64,000 nt of DNA from positions 28,268-92,267 of the forward strand of contig NZ_JAVFVV010000022.1 of NCBI RefSeq assembly GCF_030929505.1. Reading direction: 5' to 3'. A program made the position numbers and the translations under genes. Below, piece after piece: positions 44,059-54,368 of the stretch; position 1 is the stretch's first letter, and each line of letters begins with the position of its first letter. Source of the stretch: Mesorhizobium sp. LHD-90. Lineage in GTDB: Bacteria > Pseudomonadota > Alphaproteobacteria > Rhizobiales > Rhizobiaceae. The notes beneath the pieces were generated by a model, which had not been told where the DNA came from, did no database searches, and worked only from the letters and a program-made list of their open reading frames with translations.

Positions 44059-44483
44059 TGGCGGTCGCCGCCAATCGCCGGGTCATGCTCGCCGGCGTCG
44101 GCTCGGCGGCCGTCCTGTCGTTGGCCGGTACCGTTTCTGCCGCCTCTGGCTCGGAGAAAACGATGCACCTCAGCGGAACCGTCTCTTACGCGGAAAAAGG
44201 CCCGCTGCCGGCCGGAATCCTGAAGATTCGTCTTGAGGAGCAGGGCGTGATGGACAGAAAGGCCGAGCGTATCGCCGAGGTCGAGGTGAAAAGCGGCGGG
44301 CAGCACAACAGCGTGCCGTTCGAAATGCAGGTGCCGCGCGCCGCGCTTGAAAAGGCGGTCCGCCCTGGCTTCAGGGTCCGCCTCGAGCGCGCCGACGGCT
44401 GGCTGCTCGCCATCAACACCGGCGCGAAATTTTACGAGGGCGGCCAAAAAGTCTCCCTGACAGTCAATCCCGTTATCTATTGA
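44058..44483 (+). CDS. YbaY-like secreted small protein
   Basis: This 141-residue protein starts at ATG 44058, overlapping the thiolase stop. A signal sequence ([20 protein letters not shown], cleavage near SAA) leads to a beta-rich domain: [20 protein letters not shown], later [13 protein letters not shown] and [15 protein letters not shown]. This resembles the YbaY/YscW-type lipoprotein domain (PF09619), but no lipobox cysteine is present. It sits inside a beta-oxidation operon, which is unexpected for an exported protein. The role is unknown. Confidence 0.72.
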   Translation: MAVAANRRVMLAGVGSAAVLSLAGTVSAASGSEKTMHLSGTVSYAEKGPLPAGILKIRLEEQGVMDRKAERIAEVEVKSGGQHNSVPFEMQVPRAALEKAVRPGFRVRLERADGWLLAINTGAKFYEGGQKVSLTVNPVIY

Positions 44484-44494
44484 GAGGGCCGACG

Positions 44495-46717
44495 ATGGCT
44501 GACTACACCAACTTCACCGTCGACACCGACGCCGACGGCATCGCCCTCGTCACCTGGAACATGCCCGACCGCTCGATGAACGTCTTCACCGAGGAGGCGA
44601 TGAACGAGCTGGAGAAGATCATCGACCGGGTTGCCGGCGACGCCGCAATCAAGGGCGCGGTGATCACCTCTGGCAAAGACAGCTTTTCCGGCGGCGCCGA
44701 TCTGAACATGCTGAAGCGCATGCTGGGCATTTTCCATGCCGAAAAGGCGAAGGACCCGGAGAAGGCGACAAAACTGCTGTTCGACGGCGCCGGCCGCATG
44801 GGCTGGCTGTGGCGGAAACTCGAGACGTCAGGCAAGCCGTGGGTCGCGGCCATCAACGGCACCTGCATGGGCGGCGCATTCGAACTGTCGCTTGCCTGCC
44901 ATGGCCGTGTCGTCGCGGAGGGCGACAAGGTCAAGCTGGCGCTGCCCGAGGTCAAGGTCGGCATTTTCCCGGGCGCCGGCGGCACCCAGCGCGTGCCGCG
45001 GCTGGCCAACACGCAGGAAGCCTTGCAGATGCTGACCACCGGCCAGACGCTGACGCCGAAGCGGGCGAAGGCCATGGGCCTCGTCCACGAGGTCGTGGCG
45101 CCGGAAAAGCTCATCGACGCGGCCAAGGCGATGATCGTCGCCGGGCTGAAGCCGGTGCAGCCCTGGGACGAGAAGGGCTTCAAGATCCCCGGCGGCCCGG
45201 TCTATTCGGCGGCGGGCGCCAATCTCTGGCCGCCGGCCATCGCCATCCTGCGTCGCGTAACTTTTGGCAACTACCCCGCGCCAATCGCCATATTGAAATG
45301 CGTCTATGAGGGGCTGCTGGTGCCGTTTGAGACCGCGCTCAGGATCGAGCAGCGCTATTTCACCGAGATCATGCAGACCACCGAGGCGGCAATGATGATC
45401 CGCTCGCTGTTCGTGTCCTTGCAGGAACTCAACAAGGGCGCGCGCCGCCCGCAGGGCGTGGCCTCGACAAAGTTCAAGAAGATCGGCGTGCTCGGCGCCG
45501 GCTTCATGGGCGCCGGCATCGCCTATGTGACGGCCAAGGCCGGCATTCCGGTCGTCCTGCTCGACCGCGACGTGCCCTCCGCCGAGAAAGGCAAGGCGCA
45601 TTCCGACAGCCTGATCTCCGAGGCGGTGGCAAAGGGCCGCGCCAAGCCGGAGGACAAGGAAAAGCTGCTGTCGCTGATCACGCCGACCGACGACTATGCC
45701 CTGCTCGACGGCTGCGATCTGGTCATCGAGGCGGTGTTCGAGGATTCGGAAGTCAAGAAGGCGGCTACCGAGAAGGCCGAAGCCGTCCTCAAATCCACGG
45801 CGGTGTACGCTTCCAACACCTCGACGATCCCGATCACCGGCCTCGCGAAAAACTCGGCCCGGCCGAAGAATTTCATCGGCATCCATTTCTTCTCGCCGGT
45901 CGACCGCATGATGCTGATGGAGATTATTCTCGGCAAGAAGACGGGCGACAAGGCGCTGGCCGTTGCCATGGATTACGTGCGCGCCATCGGCAAGACGCCG
46001 ATCGTCGTCAACGACACGCGCGGCTTCTACGTCAACCGCTGTGTGCTGCAATATATGGCCGAATCCTACCGCATGCTGATCGAGGGCGTTCCCGCGCCGA
46101 TGATCGAGAACGCGGCAAAAATGGCCGGCATGCCGGTCGGCCCGCTGGCGCTCACAGACGAGACGGCGATCGACCTTGCCCAGAAGATCATGCGGCAGAC
46201 CAGGCGCGATCTGGGCGAAAAGGCCGTCGATCCGGCGCAGATGCAACTGATCGACACGATGGTCGACACCCATGGCCGGCACGGCCGCAAGAACGGCAAG
46301 GGATTTTACGATTACCCTGCCAAACCGGCGAAGAAGAAACTTTGGCCGGGGTTGAAGGACCTCTACCCGCAGCTTGCACCGGAAAAGGTCGACGTCGAGC
46401 AGTTGAAGCAGCGCTTCCTGGTCACCATCGCCTTGGAAGCGGCGCGCGTGATGGAGGAGGGCATCGTCACCGATCCGCGCGAGGCGGATGTCGGCTCGAT
46501 CCTCGCCTTCGGCTTCGCGCCCTATTCGGGCGGCGCGCTGTCATACATCGACGGCATCGGCGCGGAGAAATTCCTGGCCTTGGCGAAGACGCTGCGCAAG
46601 AAATTCGGCGACCAGTTCAAGGCGCCGAAACTGCTGGCCGACATGGCGGCCAAGGGCGAGACCTTCTACCAGCGCTTCGATCCCTATGCGAAGGGCGAGG
46701 TGAAGAAAGCCGCGTGA
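44495..46717 (+). CDS. 3-hydroxyacyl-CoA dehydrogenase / enoyl-CoA hydratase (FadJ-like)
   Basis: This bifunctional enzyme has 740 residues from ATG 44495. The hydratase domain (about 1-190) has [11 protein letters not shown] and [14 protein letters not shown], with the catalytic glutamates in [14 protein letters not shown]. The dehydrogenase starts at about 325 with [20 protein letters not shown] (NAD fold) and continues [14 protein letters not shown], the H-F-F-S-P motif. It hydrates the enoyl-CoA and oxidises the 3-hydroxyacyl-CoA. With the thiolase it forms the trifunctional set. Confidence 0.93.
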   Translation: MADYTNFTVDTDADGIALVTWNMPDRSMNVFTEEAMNELEKIIDRVAGDAAIKGAVITSGKDSFSGGADLNMLKRMLGIFHAEKAKDPEKATKLLFDGAGRMGWLWRKLETSGKPWVAAINGTCMGGAFELSLACHGRVVAEGDKVKLALPEVKVGIFPGAGGTQRVPRLANTQEALQMLTTGQTLTPKRAKAMGLVHEVVAPEKLIDAAKAMIVAGLKPVQPWDEKGFKIPGGPVYSAAGANLWPPAIAILRRVTFGNYPAPIAILKCVYEGLLVPFETALRIEQRYFTEIMQTTEAAMMIRSLFVSLQELNKGARRPQGVASTKFKKIGVLGAGFMGAGIAYVTAKAGIPVVLLDRDVPSAEKGKAHSDSLISEAVAKGRAKPEDKEKLLSLITPTDDYALLDGCDLVIEAVFEDSEVKKAATEKAEAVLKSTAVYASNTSTIPITGLAKNSARPKNFIGIHFFSPVDRMMLMEIILGKKTGDKALAVAMDYVRAIGKTPIVVNDTRGFYVNRCVLQYMAESYRMLIEGVPAPMIENAAKMAGMPVGPLALTDETAIDLAQKIMRQTRRDLGEKAVDPAQMQLIDTMVDTHGRHGRKNGKGFYDYPAKPAKKKLWPGLKDLYPQLAPEKVDVEQLKQRFLVTIALEAARVMEEGIVTDPREADVGSILAFGFAPYSGGALSYIDGIGAEKFLALAKTLRKKFGDQFKAPKLLADMAAKGETFYQRFDPYAKGEVKKAA

Positions 46718-46727
46718 CGGCCGATCC

Positions 46728-47270
46728 ATGTATGTCTGGGGACGCTTCGCCCGGGTGGCGGCGACGACCGGAAGGCGTGGCCGCTATTCGTTCGGATCGC
46801 CAAGCAGTCTGACGTTTCGCTGCCTGCCGACCGATCTCGACTTCAACCTGCACCTGAACAATGCGCGCTATATGATGCTGGCCGATCTCGGCCGCATCGA
46901 CATTTTCCTGCGCAGCGGCCTGTGGGCGCTGGCGCGCCAGCGCCACTGGGCGCCGATGCTCGGCGGCTTGCAGACGGTGTTCGCGCGCGAGATCAGGCTG
47001 TGGCAGCGGTTCGACGTGGTGTCGTCGCTGGAAACCTGGGAGGGAACGGCGGTGATTGGCCGGCACCGCTTCGTGCTGGACGACGGCAGGACGGCGGCGG
47101 TCGTCCTCACCACGGCCGGCGTCTACGACCGGCGCGAGCGACGCTTCGTGCCGATCGGCGATCTCATGCACCTGCTGGGACACGATGCCCCGCCGCGTCC
47201 GCCGACGGAGGTCGAAAGCGCATTCGTTGCTTCGCACCACCAATTGCGGGCGATCGCAAAAGGCGACTGA
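46728..47270 (+). CDS. thioesterase family protein (hotdog fold)
   Basis: This 180-residue protein has a 4HBT-type hotdog pattern: TFRCLPTDLDFNLHLNNARY, where the D-x-D-x-N-x-H-x-N-N segment carries the active-site residues, then YMMLADLGRIDIFLRSGLW. It resembles the THEM6/YbgC-like acyl-CoA thioesterases (4HBT_2). It is 10 bases after the FadJ-like gene and probably closes the operon, releasing CoA from dead-end acyl-CoAs. Substrate inferred. Confidence 0.82.
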   Translation: MYVWGRFARVAATTGRRGRYSFGSPSSLTFRCLPTDLDFNLHLNNARYMMLADLGRIDIFLRSGLWALARQRHWAPMLGGLQTVFAREIRLWQRFDVVSSLETWEGTAVIGRHRFVLDDGRTAAVVLTTAGVYDRRERRFVPIGDLMHLLGHDAPPRPPTEVESAFVASHHQLRAIAKGD

Positions 47271-47401
47271 CAGATTTCGGTCGGATTGCGGTACGGATGC
47301 TGCGCTTGCATCGTGCGGATCAGCAGCCTCACGCTGGACAGCAGCGCCATGAAGCGCTACAAAGCAAAGGTATTTTTTCCTTGGCAGGCCGGAGCCGAGA
47401 G

Positions 47402-48046
47402 ATGCTTTCGCACGAACGTGTCTGGGCAGCGATCGACGCCCTTGCCGAACGCAATTCGCTGTCCACCTCGGGTCTCGCCAAGCGTGCCGGCCTCGATTCG
47501 ACCGCCTTCAACAAGTCGAAACGCCGCTCGGCGGATGGGCGGCCGCGCTGGCCGTCCACGGAATCGCTTGCCAAGATCATCGAGGCCACCAGCTCTTCGA
47601 TCGAGGAGTTCGTCTCGCTGGTCTCGGACCGGTCGCCGGCCGGCGCCCTGCCGATGCAGAGATCGAGCGTGCCGCTGCTTGGGCTTGCCCAGGCCGGCGC
47701 CGGCGGCTTCTTCGACGATGCGGGCTTTCCAGTCGGACAGGGCTGGGACCTGATCGAGCTGCCGGTGAGCGCCGGCGACACCGCATACGCGCTTCAGGTC
47801 CAGGGCGATTCCATGCTGCCGGTGTATCGTGACCGCGACCTGCTGATCGTCGAGCCGGGAGCCACCGTGCGCAAGGGCGACCGCGTGGTGGTGAAGACCA
47901 CCTCGGGCGAGGTGATGGCGAAGGTGCTTTCGCGCCGCAGCCCGCGAGAGATCGAGCTTCTGTCCATAAACCCGTCGCATCCGGTCCGACAGGTCGCCAT
48001 GTCCGACGTCGAATGGCTGGCCCGGATCGTCTGGGCGAGCCAGTAG
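47402..48046 (+). CDS. XRE-type transcriptional regulator with S24 peptidase domain
   Basis: This 214-residue protein starts at ATG 47402; a longer frame upstream overlaps the thioesterase gene and is a shadow. The N-terminal HTH is SLSTSGLAKRAGLDSTAFNK. The C-terminal LexA/CI-like S24 domain has LQVQGDSMLPVYRDRDLLIV (nucleophile serine) and KGDRVVVKTTSGEVMAK (lysine of the dyad). Such proteins are repressors that may cleave themselves. No prophage genes are near it, so a chromosomal stress role is more likely. Confidence 0.87.
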   Translation: MLSHERVWAAIDALAERNSLSTSGLAKRAGLDSTAFNKSKRRSADGRPRWPSTESLAKIIEATSSSIEEFVSLVSDRSPAGALPMQRSSVPLLGLAQAGAGGFFDDAGFPVGQGWDLIELPVSAGDTAYALQVQGDSMLPVYRDRDLLIVEPGATVRKGDRVVVKTTSGEVMAKVLSRRSPREIELLSINPSHPVRQVAMSDVEWLARIVWASQ

Positions 48047-48047
48047 G

Positions 48048-48977
48048 GTGCGGAGGGCGGCAGTCCTGCTCGGCGCAGCGGCTGTCCTGCTCGGCGCCGG
48101 AATTCTCATTCTCGCAAGCGGAAATGCGCTGCGTTGGCAAGCCGAGATGGCGGCGCGGACGACCGCGCGGCCAGGTCCGGACGAGGCCGCCACGGGCGAA
48201 ATTGCCCCGCGCACGCCGATCACCACGGAACGTCCCGCCTTCAAGAGCGGCGGCGAACGGCAATCGGCCTCACGCGCCATCGAGGCCGAGGAAGGCGCGG
48301 AGGCCACGCCCGACGCCGAAGGACTGGAGAGGATCGAGCCGCGCGCGGCGCTGAGCGAGATTGGCCAGGCTCTGCCGCCCAAGCCGAAAATGCCGGACGA
48401 ATGGAAAGGGACCAGGCTGTTCCAGCCTGTCGCGACGGCCGCCGGGCTGTTGGAGGCGAAGGGTTACAAGATCGCGGTCGCCGGCGTCGAACCGGTCATG
48501 CCCGACGAAACCTGTGTATCGTCCGGAAGGGCGTGGCCATGCGGCGCCCGGGCCCGTGCGGCCTTCCGGGCGTGGTTGCGTGGCCGCTCCGTCACCTGCA
48601 CCGTGCCTCCCGAGGCCGATCGCGAGACCATCGTGGCCGCCTGCCTTGTAGGCAAGGAGGACGCCGCCGCCTGGCTGGTCGAAAACGGCTGGGCGCGCGC
48701 CGCGCCCGCCGGCGACTATGCCGCGCTTGGGGAAGTGGCGGCCCAGGCTCGCAAGGGCATATTCGGGCCGCCGCCCTCGACCAGCGCGCCCGCCGCGTCC
48801 GTGGCGGGCAGCGACCTGCCGGCGCCTGCCGAGTCGGGAACCGCGATCCTGGCGGCGCCGCTGGCTGATCCGGCGGAGGCGGCCGCTCCGGACCTGCCCG
48901 CGCCGCCACCCGTGCCTGACGGGCCGCTCGGCGCGTTTCCTACGCCGCCAGCGCCCCCTCCAGCGCCTGCTGAATGA
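48048..48977 (+). CDS. SNase-like domain protein, catalytic residues not conserved
   Basis: The start is GTG 48048, one base after the regulator stop; 309 residues. A signal or anchor helix ([20 protein letters not shown]) is followed by a disordered linker and a thermonuclease-like domain (about 120-240) with [20 protein letters not shown] and [14 protein letters not shown]. The segment that usually contains R-L-x-G-I-D-A-P-E reads [13 protein letters not shown], so the first catalytic residues are missing. The C-terminus is Pro/Ala-rich. It is probably an exported non-catalytic nuclease-fold protein. Its tail overlaps the convergent lysyl-tRNA synthetase gene by 38 bases. Confidence 0.78.
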   Translation: MRRAAVLLGAAAVLLGAGILILASGNALRWQAEMAARTTARPGPDEAATGEIAPRTPITTERPAFKSGGERQSASRAIEAEEGAEATPDAEGLERIEPRAALSEIGQALPPKPKMPDEWKGTRLFQPVATAAGLLEAKGYKIAVAGVEPVMPDETCVSSGRAWPCGARARAAFRAWLRGRSVTCTVPPEADRETIVAACLVGKEDAAAWLVENGWARAAPAGDYAALGEVAAQARKGIFGPPPSTSAPAASVAGSDLPAPAESGTAILAAPLADPAEAAAPDLPAPPPVPDGPLGAFPTPPAPPPAPAE

Positions 48978-50589
48978 GCGCGCGGGTCTCGGCGATGCCG
49001 TAAAGCGCCGCGAACGAGCCGAAGCGCGGCCCACGCTCCTCACCGATCAGCACCTGGTAGATCATCTGGAAGAAGGCGACCGAGACGCCCGGTCCGCCTT
49101 GTGGACTCTGCTTCGAATGATCCTGGTAGCGCTCGATCCGCCGCGCCACGTCGAGCGCCGCGTTCTGGATAGCCTCGCCATCGGCGCCGGCAGGCAGGGC
49201 GCCCAGCGCCGCCGACAGCTTCTCCAGCGCCTGGCGCTCGACCTCGTCCGGCGCGCGATATGTCTTCCGCGGCTTCACGAAATCGTCGAAATAGCGGATC
49301 GCGTAGCCGGCCAGGCGGTCGAGTTCCGGATGCGTGGCGGGCGTCACGCCCGGCGCATGGCGCGAGATGAAGCCCCACAGCACCGACCGGTCGTGCGCGT
49401 TCGACGCGCTGACCAGATTGAGCAGCAGCGCGAAACTCACCGGCAGTTCGATCTTCGGCGGATTGCCGTCATGGATGTGCCAGACCGGGTTGCCGAGCTT
49501 CTCCTTCCACTCCTGGCGCGGATAGGCGGCCAGGAAGCTGTAATATTCGTCCACGGCCTTCGGGATGACGTCGAAATGGAGCTTCTTCGCCTGCCGCGGC
49601 CGCTGGAACATGTAGAGCGCCAGGCTCTCGGTGGGGGCGTAGGTCAGCCATTCGTCGATGGTCAGCCCGTTGCCCTTCGACTTGGAGATCTTCTGGCCAA
49701 CGTCGTCCAGGAACAGTTCGTAGACGAAGTGCTCGGGCGCGCGTCCGCCGAGGATTTCGCAGATGCGGTCGTAGATCGCCTGATTGGTCTGGTGATCCTT
49801 GCCGAACATCTCGAAATCTACGCCCAGCGCCGCCCAGCGCATGCCGAAATCCGGCTTCCACTGCATCTTCACCCTGCCGCCAGTGACCGGCAGCGTGGTT
49901 TCGGCGCCGTCGTCGTCGAAGGTGATGGTGCCAGCCTTGGCGTCGACATGCTTCATCGGCACGTAGAGCACGCGGCCGCTCTTCGGCGAGATCGGCAGGA
50001 ACGGGCTGTAGGTCGCCTGCCGCTCCGGCCCCAGCGTCGGCAGCATCACCTTCATGATCGCGTCGTAGCGCTCGACCGCCTTCAGCAGCATCGCGTCGAA
50101 ACGGCCCGACTTGTAATAGTCGGTGGCGCTGGCGAATTCGTAGTCGAAGCCGAACGTGTCGAGGAAGCGCCGCAGCATCGCGTTGTTGTGATGGCCGAAG
50201 CTTTCATAGTCGCCGCCGAACGGATTGGGCACGACGGTGAGCGGCATCTGCAGATATGGCTCGAGGAACGAGCGGTCCGGCACGTTGTCGGGGATCTTTC
50301 GCATGCCGTCCATGTCGTCGGAGAAGCACAGCAGCTTCGTCCCGACCTTGTCCTCGGTGAGCACGCGGAAGGCATGGCGCACCATGGTGGTGCGCGCCAC
50401 CTCGCCAAAGGTGCCGATATGCGGCAGGCCGGACGGGCCGTAGCCGGTCTCGAACAGGACGGTCTCCGGGAAGCCCGTCTTCTCGTAGCGCTTTATGATC
50501 TTTCTGGCTTCCTCGAACGGCCACGCTTTGCTCTCGGCGGCGGCCGCAAGCAGTTCGGGATTGAGATCGATGATGTTGGATCTCGACAT
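48940..50589 (-). CDS. lysK: class I lysyl-tRNA synthetase
   Basis: This 549-residue class I-type LysRS, found in archaea and in alphaproteobacteria, charges tRNA-Lys. The HIGH motif is [13 protein letters not shown] and the KMSKS motif [27 protein letters not shown] matches the catalytic core. Size is normal. The C-terminal codons overlap the end of the SNase-like gene. There is no sign of a linked class II lysS in the window. Confidence 0.95.
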   Translation of the reverse strand: MSRSNIIDLNPELLAAAAESKAWPFEEARKIIKRYEKTGFPETVLFETGYGPSGLPHIGTFGEVARTTMVRHAFRVLTEDKVGTKLLCFSDDMDGMRKIPDNVPDRSFLEPYLQMPLTVVPNPFGGDYESFGHHNNAMLRRFLDTFGFDYEFASATDYYKSGRFDAMLLKAVERYDAIMKVMLPTLGPERQATYSPFLPISPKSGRVLYVPMKHVDAKAGTITFDDDGAETTLPVTGGRVKMQWKPDFGMRWAALGVDFEMFGKDHQTNQAIYDRICEILGGRAPEHFVYELFLDDVGQKISKSKGNGLTIDEWLTYAPTESLALYMFQRPRQAKKLHFDVIPKAVDEYYSFLAAYPRQEWKEKLGNPVWHIHDGNPPKIELPVSFALLLNLVSASNAHDRSVLWGFISRHAPGVTPATHPELDRLAGYAIRYFDDFVKPRKTYRAPDEVERQALEKLSAALGALPAGADGEAIQNAALDVARRIERYQDHSKQSPQGGPGVSVAFFQMIYQVLIGEERGPRFGSFAALYGIAETRALIQQALEGALAA

Positions 50590-50747
50590 CGTGTCGTTCC
50601 TGGATCGTCCATTGAGACCGGCCTGTGGCCGGGGAATCCGCCTTCCCTATTCGGCGGGGCAGGCAGCGTCAACGTTTCGCGGGCGATTTCGCTTGTGGCC
50701 GGCGGTGGCGATCCCTACCTTCGGCCTCCGTCGACTGGAGGGACAGG

Positions 50748-51161
50748 ATGAGCAGACCAAGCCCGCACGAAGCCCTGATCTACCTGATGGTGGTCACCTC
50801 GGCATCCGACCGCGACATGACCGACGTCGAACTGGCTCGCATCGGCGTCGTCATCCGCTCCTGGCCGATCTTCGAGGATTTCGACGAGAACCGGTTGATC
50901 GAGGTGGCGCAGGCCTGCCAGCGGCTGCTGCACGAGGACGGCGGGCTGGAACGCGTCATCCATCTGGCGGTGACCGTCATTCCTGTGCATCTCCACGACA
51001 CCGCTTACGCCGCCGCTTTCGAAGTCGCCACTGCGGACATGGAAATGCGCATGGAGGAGCGGCGCATCATGCAGTTGCTGCGGCACAACCTGGCCGTCGA
51101 GGATTCCACCGCGGACGCGATCGAGCGCGCCACCAAGGCGCGGCACAAGACGCTGACATGA
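50748..51161 (+). CDS. TerB-family protein
   Basis: This 137-residue all-helical protein starts at ATG 50748, preceded by GGAGGGACAGG. The helical pattern, EALIYLMVVTSASDRDMTD near the N-terminus and LRHNLAVEDS near the C-terminus, fits the TerB/DjlA-like domain, where the acidic D-R-D-M-x-D-x-E segment may bind metal. Its role is not clear; named for tellurite resistance but common as stand-alone proteins. A good terminator follows. Confidence 0.75.
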   Translation: MSRPSPHEALIYLMVVTSASDRDMTDVELARIGVVIRSWPIFEDFDENRLIEVAQACQRLLHEDGGLERVIHLAVTVIPVHLHDTAYAAAFEVATADMEMRMEERRIMQLLRHNLAVEDSTADAIERATKARHKTLT

Positions 51162-51170
51162 TCGGCGGAA

Positions 51171-51192
51171 CGGCAGGCGCTGCCGCGTTTTT
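51171..51192 (+). terminator. Rho-independent terminator after the TerB-family gene
   Basis: CGGCAG, loop GCG, CTGCCG and then CGTTTTT form a compact stem with a T-run, ten bases after the TerB-family stop. It touches the stop codon of the convergent gene. Confidence 0.8.
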
Positions 51193-52091
51193 CAATAGAA
51201 GCTGACCGGAAAATAGCGGAGATAGAGTTCGGCGAAGATGCCCTTCGCCGATATCTGCTGGAGTGCGGCATCGAAGGCCGTTGCCAGTTCGTGGCTGTTC
51301 GGCGGGACCGCGATCGCCAGCCCGCCGCCAAGATAGTCCGGCGCGAGATAGGGCCCGCCGACAAAGCGGCAGCAGCCTGCGGCATCGGTGCTGGAAAGCC
51401 AGAACGCCAGCCGCATGCCATCCGAAAAGGCCGCGTCGATCTTTGCGGCCTTGAGATCGGCCAGCATGTCCTCCTGCCGCTCATAGCGAAGCACCTCGAC
51501 GGGAGAAAACCTGTCGCGCAAAAACCGCTCATGCGCCGAGCCGGCGACGACGCCGACCCGCTTGCCGCTCAACGTCTCGGCCAACGGTTCGGCGACAGCC
51601 TTTGGCCTCGCCATCACGAAACGGGCGGGGAACTGCAGATAGGGTCGCGAGAAGGCAAATTTTGAGCGATTCTCCGCATTGACGGCAATGCCGGCGATGA
51701 TGGCCTCGCCGTCGCCTTTGGCAAGCGCGGGTTCCAGTTCGTTCCAGGGCAGCGCCTGGATCTGGCACTTGTCCGTCAGCGCCAGTTCGGCGCAGATCGC
51801 GCGCGCCAGATCGACATGCAGGCCCGACAGACGTCCCTCGCCGTCGAGGTAGTTGAAGGGGGGAAAGTCGGTCGTGGTAAGGAAGCGAAGTCGATCGATG
51901 CCGGACAGATCGGGTTTCGCCAGTCGTTCCCTGCTGTCCCAAAGGATCGGTGCCTGCACGCTTTCCGGACGTGCGGAGGATATACCGGATAACAGCACGA
52001 CTATGGCCGCGAGTGTCGCGCAGAAAGAACGGAAACTGTCTTTCGCCGTCATGCGCCGCCGCGACAGGAGTTGAATTCCGGTCAAATTCAT
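51192..52091 (-). CDS. extracellular solute-binding protein, family 3
   Basis: This 299-residue protein (ATG 52091, or 52052 which puts the signal helix closer to the start) has an export signal around CATLAAIVVLLSGIS and then a type 3 periplasmic binding fold: LTTTDFPPFNYLDGEGRLSG, LHVDLARAICAEL, then AGIAVNAENRSKFAFSRPYL. This fits amino-acid/amine-type ABC binding proteins, but no permease or ATPase gene is near. It may be an orphan or a sensor partner. Substrate unknown. Confidence 0.85.
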   Translation of the reverse strand: MNLTGIQLLSRRRMTAKDSFRSFCATLAAIVVLLSGISSARPESVQAPILWDSRERLAKPDLSGIDRLRFLTTTDFPPFNYLDGEGRLSGLHVDLARAICAELALTDKCQIQALPWNELEPALAKGDGEAIIAGIAVNAENRSKFAFSRPYLQFPARFVMARPKAVAEPLAETLSGKRVGVVAGSAHERFLRDRFSPVEVLRYERQEDMLADLKAAKIDAAFSDGMRLAFWLSSTDAAGCCRFVGGPYLAPDYLGGGLAIAVPPNSHELATAFDAALQQISAKGIFAELYLRYFPVSFY

Positions 52092-52379
52092 GGACAGACA
52101 TCCAAGAGCCGGACTGCGTGACGGCAGGAAAATACATGGTCTTCCACATCCGGATACATTTGCTCATTGCCTTCGGATGGACAGTAAAAATCCTGCCACC
52201 CCACTGGAAATCCGTGCAATACGCGAATAGAGTTCTTTTGGATAATCTGGCAACCGGGGACGTTGCCATGGGGGCGTTTGTTCGAGTGCTTGCGTTGTGC
52301 GGGCTCGCAGAAGGGCGAGTCCTGCGGACTTCCGATTGCGCCATGTTGCATCTGCCGCCCGCGTGCCGGGCGCATTGAC
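52092..52379. other. 288-base divergent spacer
   Basis: It lies between the solute-binding protein gene and the membrane glycosyltransferase gene and should hold both promoters. No gene or clear element seen. Confidence 0.4.
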
Positions 52380-54338
52380 ATGTCGCTGATGGATTTGACG
52401 TCTCGAGACCGGCAGATACTGGACAGCCCGCCCGGCCGGCACGGTCCACTCCGCCAGGCGCTGGAGCCCGCTCCCGTGCCAAGCGGGCTGATGGGTTTCT
52501 TCCTCTCCGAATTCGACATCTGGCGCCCGATCCTGGTCAGACTGTGCATTTCCTCCGATGTGGTGATCAAGCTAGCCGCACGTGCCGTCGACAACGGCAC
52601 CGACTTCCAGTCCGAATTGCTTGCATCCAACCTGATTTCCGAGGACGACCTGTTTTCGGCGATCGGGCAAGAATTCGGTGTCGGCTTCATGGCGGAGATC
52701 GAGCCGGATCGCCTCGTCATGAAACCGGAGGACTGCGCGCTGTTCCTGCGCACGCGCAGCAAGCATCTGCATGTCAAGGTCGTGGAGCGTGATGGCCGGG
52801 CGCACCCGGTCATTGCGCCGTCGGGCATGAACCTCAGCACGCTCAAAGGACTCCTGCGTCGGCAGAAGGCACTGGTCCCGCTGCTGCGCATCACGACGCC
52901 CCGGGCCCTGCGCCGCGCGGTGCTGGAGAGGAGCCGCATGTCACTGGCCGCCGATGCCAGGAACGGTCTGTATGAACGCATGCCGGACTGTTCTGCCCGT
53001 CTCGTCATCAGTGCGAGGCAGGGTGTATTCATTGGCGCGGTCCTGGTGCTCCTGATGTTGGCCGCTGCGCTTGCCACTTCCGCTGTCCTTCTCTCGGCGC
53101 ATGTCTTCTTCTCGCTGTTCTTCCTCGCCTGCGTCGGCCTGCGCTTTGCTGCCACTCGCTCACCGCCGCCGGTTACGCCGCCCGGCCTCGAGGCGATCCC
53201 ACCCGCCGATTTGCCTTTCTATTCCGTGCTGGTTGCGCTGCATGGGGAGGCCGAGGTGATCCCGCAACTGCTTGCGGCGCTCGACCGGCTTGTCTGGCCG
53301 AGGAGCAAGCTCGAGATCAAGCTCGTCTGCGAGGCCGACGATCGCCAGACGCTGGATGCGATCGGGGCTCATCGGCTGCCGCATCACGTCGAGGTCATCG
53401 AGGTGCCGCCCGGCCTGCCGCGCACCAAACCCAAGGCGCTGAGCTTTGCGGTGCCGTTGGTCAAGGGCGACTATGCCGTGCTCTACGACGCGGAGGATCG
53501 CCCGCATCCGCTGCAACTGCTCGAAGCCTGGCATCGGTTCCAGCGCGGCGGCGAGGCGCTGGCCTGCGTCCAGGCGCCGCTGGAGATCTCTAATGCCGGG
53601 CGCGGCCTGATACCGCTCCTCTTCGCCTTCGAGTATGCCGCCTTGTTCCGCGGCCTGCTGCCGTGGCTGTCGGGACGGCGCGTCGTCCTGCCGCTCGGCG
53701 GAACGTCCAACCATTTTCGCGTGGCGGCACTCGACGAGGTCGGCGGCTGGGATCCCTACAACGTCACTGAGGACGCCGATCTCGGCCTGCGCCTCGTGCG
53801 CTTTGGCTACCGCACTGAGACCATCAGTCTGCCGACGCTGGAGGATGCGCCCGAAACGCTGTCGATCTGGCTGCCGCAGCGCACCCGCTGGTTCAAGGGC
53901 TGGTGCCAGACCTGGCTTGTCCACATGCGCGACCCCGCCATGCTGTTCAGCGACGTCGGGGCGCGGTCGTTCGTGCTCGCCCAGATCCTTTATGCCGGCC
54001 TTGTCGTTTCGGCGCTCATCCATCCGCTTCTCATCGCCTTCGCACTTTATCTCGGCGCGCAAATCGCGTTGGGCCAGCCGACGCTGGGCTGGAAGGTCAC
54101 GCTGCTGGTCGTCGATGTGCTGAACATCGTCTGCGGTTATCTCTCCTTCTTCCTGCTCGGATGGTACAGCTTGCGCAAGCCGGACCGGAAGGCGTTTTGG
54201 CGCGTGGTCACGTTTACGCCCGTCTACTGGATGATGATGTCGTTCGCCGCCTGGCGTTCGCTGCTGCATCTCTGGCGGCGGCCGCACCACTGGGAAAAGA
54301 CGCCGCATTTCCGGGCCGTCGGACGCGGCCCGGCTTGA
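52380..54338 (+). CDS. membrane glycosyltransferase (GT2) with N-terminal GspE-N/MshEN-like domain
   Basis: I choose ATG 52380 (652 residues); the frame upstream is Cys/Arg-rich and unlikely coding. Residues about 60-150 (ELLASNLISEDDLFSAIGQE, then GVGFMAEIEPDRLV) look like the type II secretion ATPase N domain, a fold that binds c-di-GMP in some proteins. Two membrane helices follow (about 216-256), then a processive-type GT2 domain with YDAEDRPHP, VTEDADLGLR and QRTRWFKGW (the D,D,D,QxxRW set), and C-terminal membrane helices. It should make or export a polysaccharide at the inner membrane. c-di-GMP control is inferred. Confidence 0.88.
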   Translation: MSLMDLTSRDRQILDSPPGRHGPLRQALEPAPVPSGLMGFFLSEFDIWRPILVRLCISSDVVIKLAARAVDNGTDFQSELLASNLISEDDLFSAIGQEFGVGFMAEIEPDRLVMKPEDCALFLRTRSKHLHVKVVERDGRAHPVIAPSGMNLSTLKGLLRRQKALVPLLRITTPRALRRAVLERSRMSLAADARNGLYERMPDCSARLVISARQGVFIGAVLVLLMLAAALATSAVLLSAHVFFSLFFLACVGLRFAATRSPPPVTPPGLEAIPPADLPFYSVLVALHGEAEVIPQLLAALDRLVWPRSKLEIKLVCEADDRQTLDAIGAHRLPHHVEVIEVPPGLPRTKPKALSFAVPLVKGDYAVLYDAEDRPHPLQLLEAWHRFQRGGEALACVQAPLEISNAGRGLIPLLFAFEYAALFRGLLPWLSGRRVVLPLGGTSNHFRVAALDEVGGWDPYNVTEDADLGLRLVRFGYRTETISLPTLEDAPETLSIWLPQRTRWFKGWCQTWLVHMRDPAMLFSDVGARSFVLAQILYAGLVVSALIHPLLIAFALYLGAQIALGQPTLGWKVTLLVVDVLNIVCGYLSFFLLGWYSLRKPDRKAFWRVVTFTPVYWMMMSFAAWRSLLHLWRRPHHWEKTPHFRAVGRGPA

Positions 54339-54368
54339 CCGGCTTGCCATCTGCGGGCTACTCGCCGC

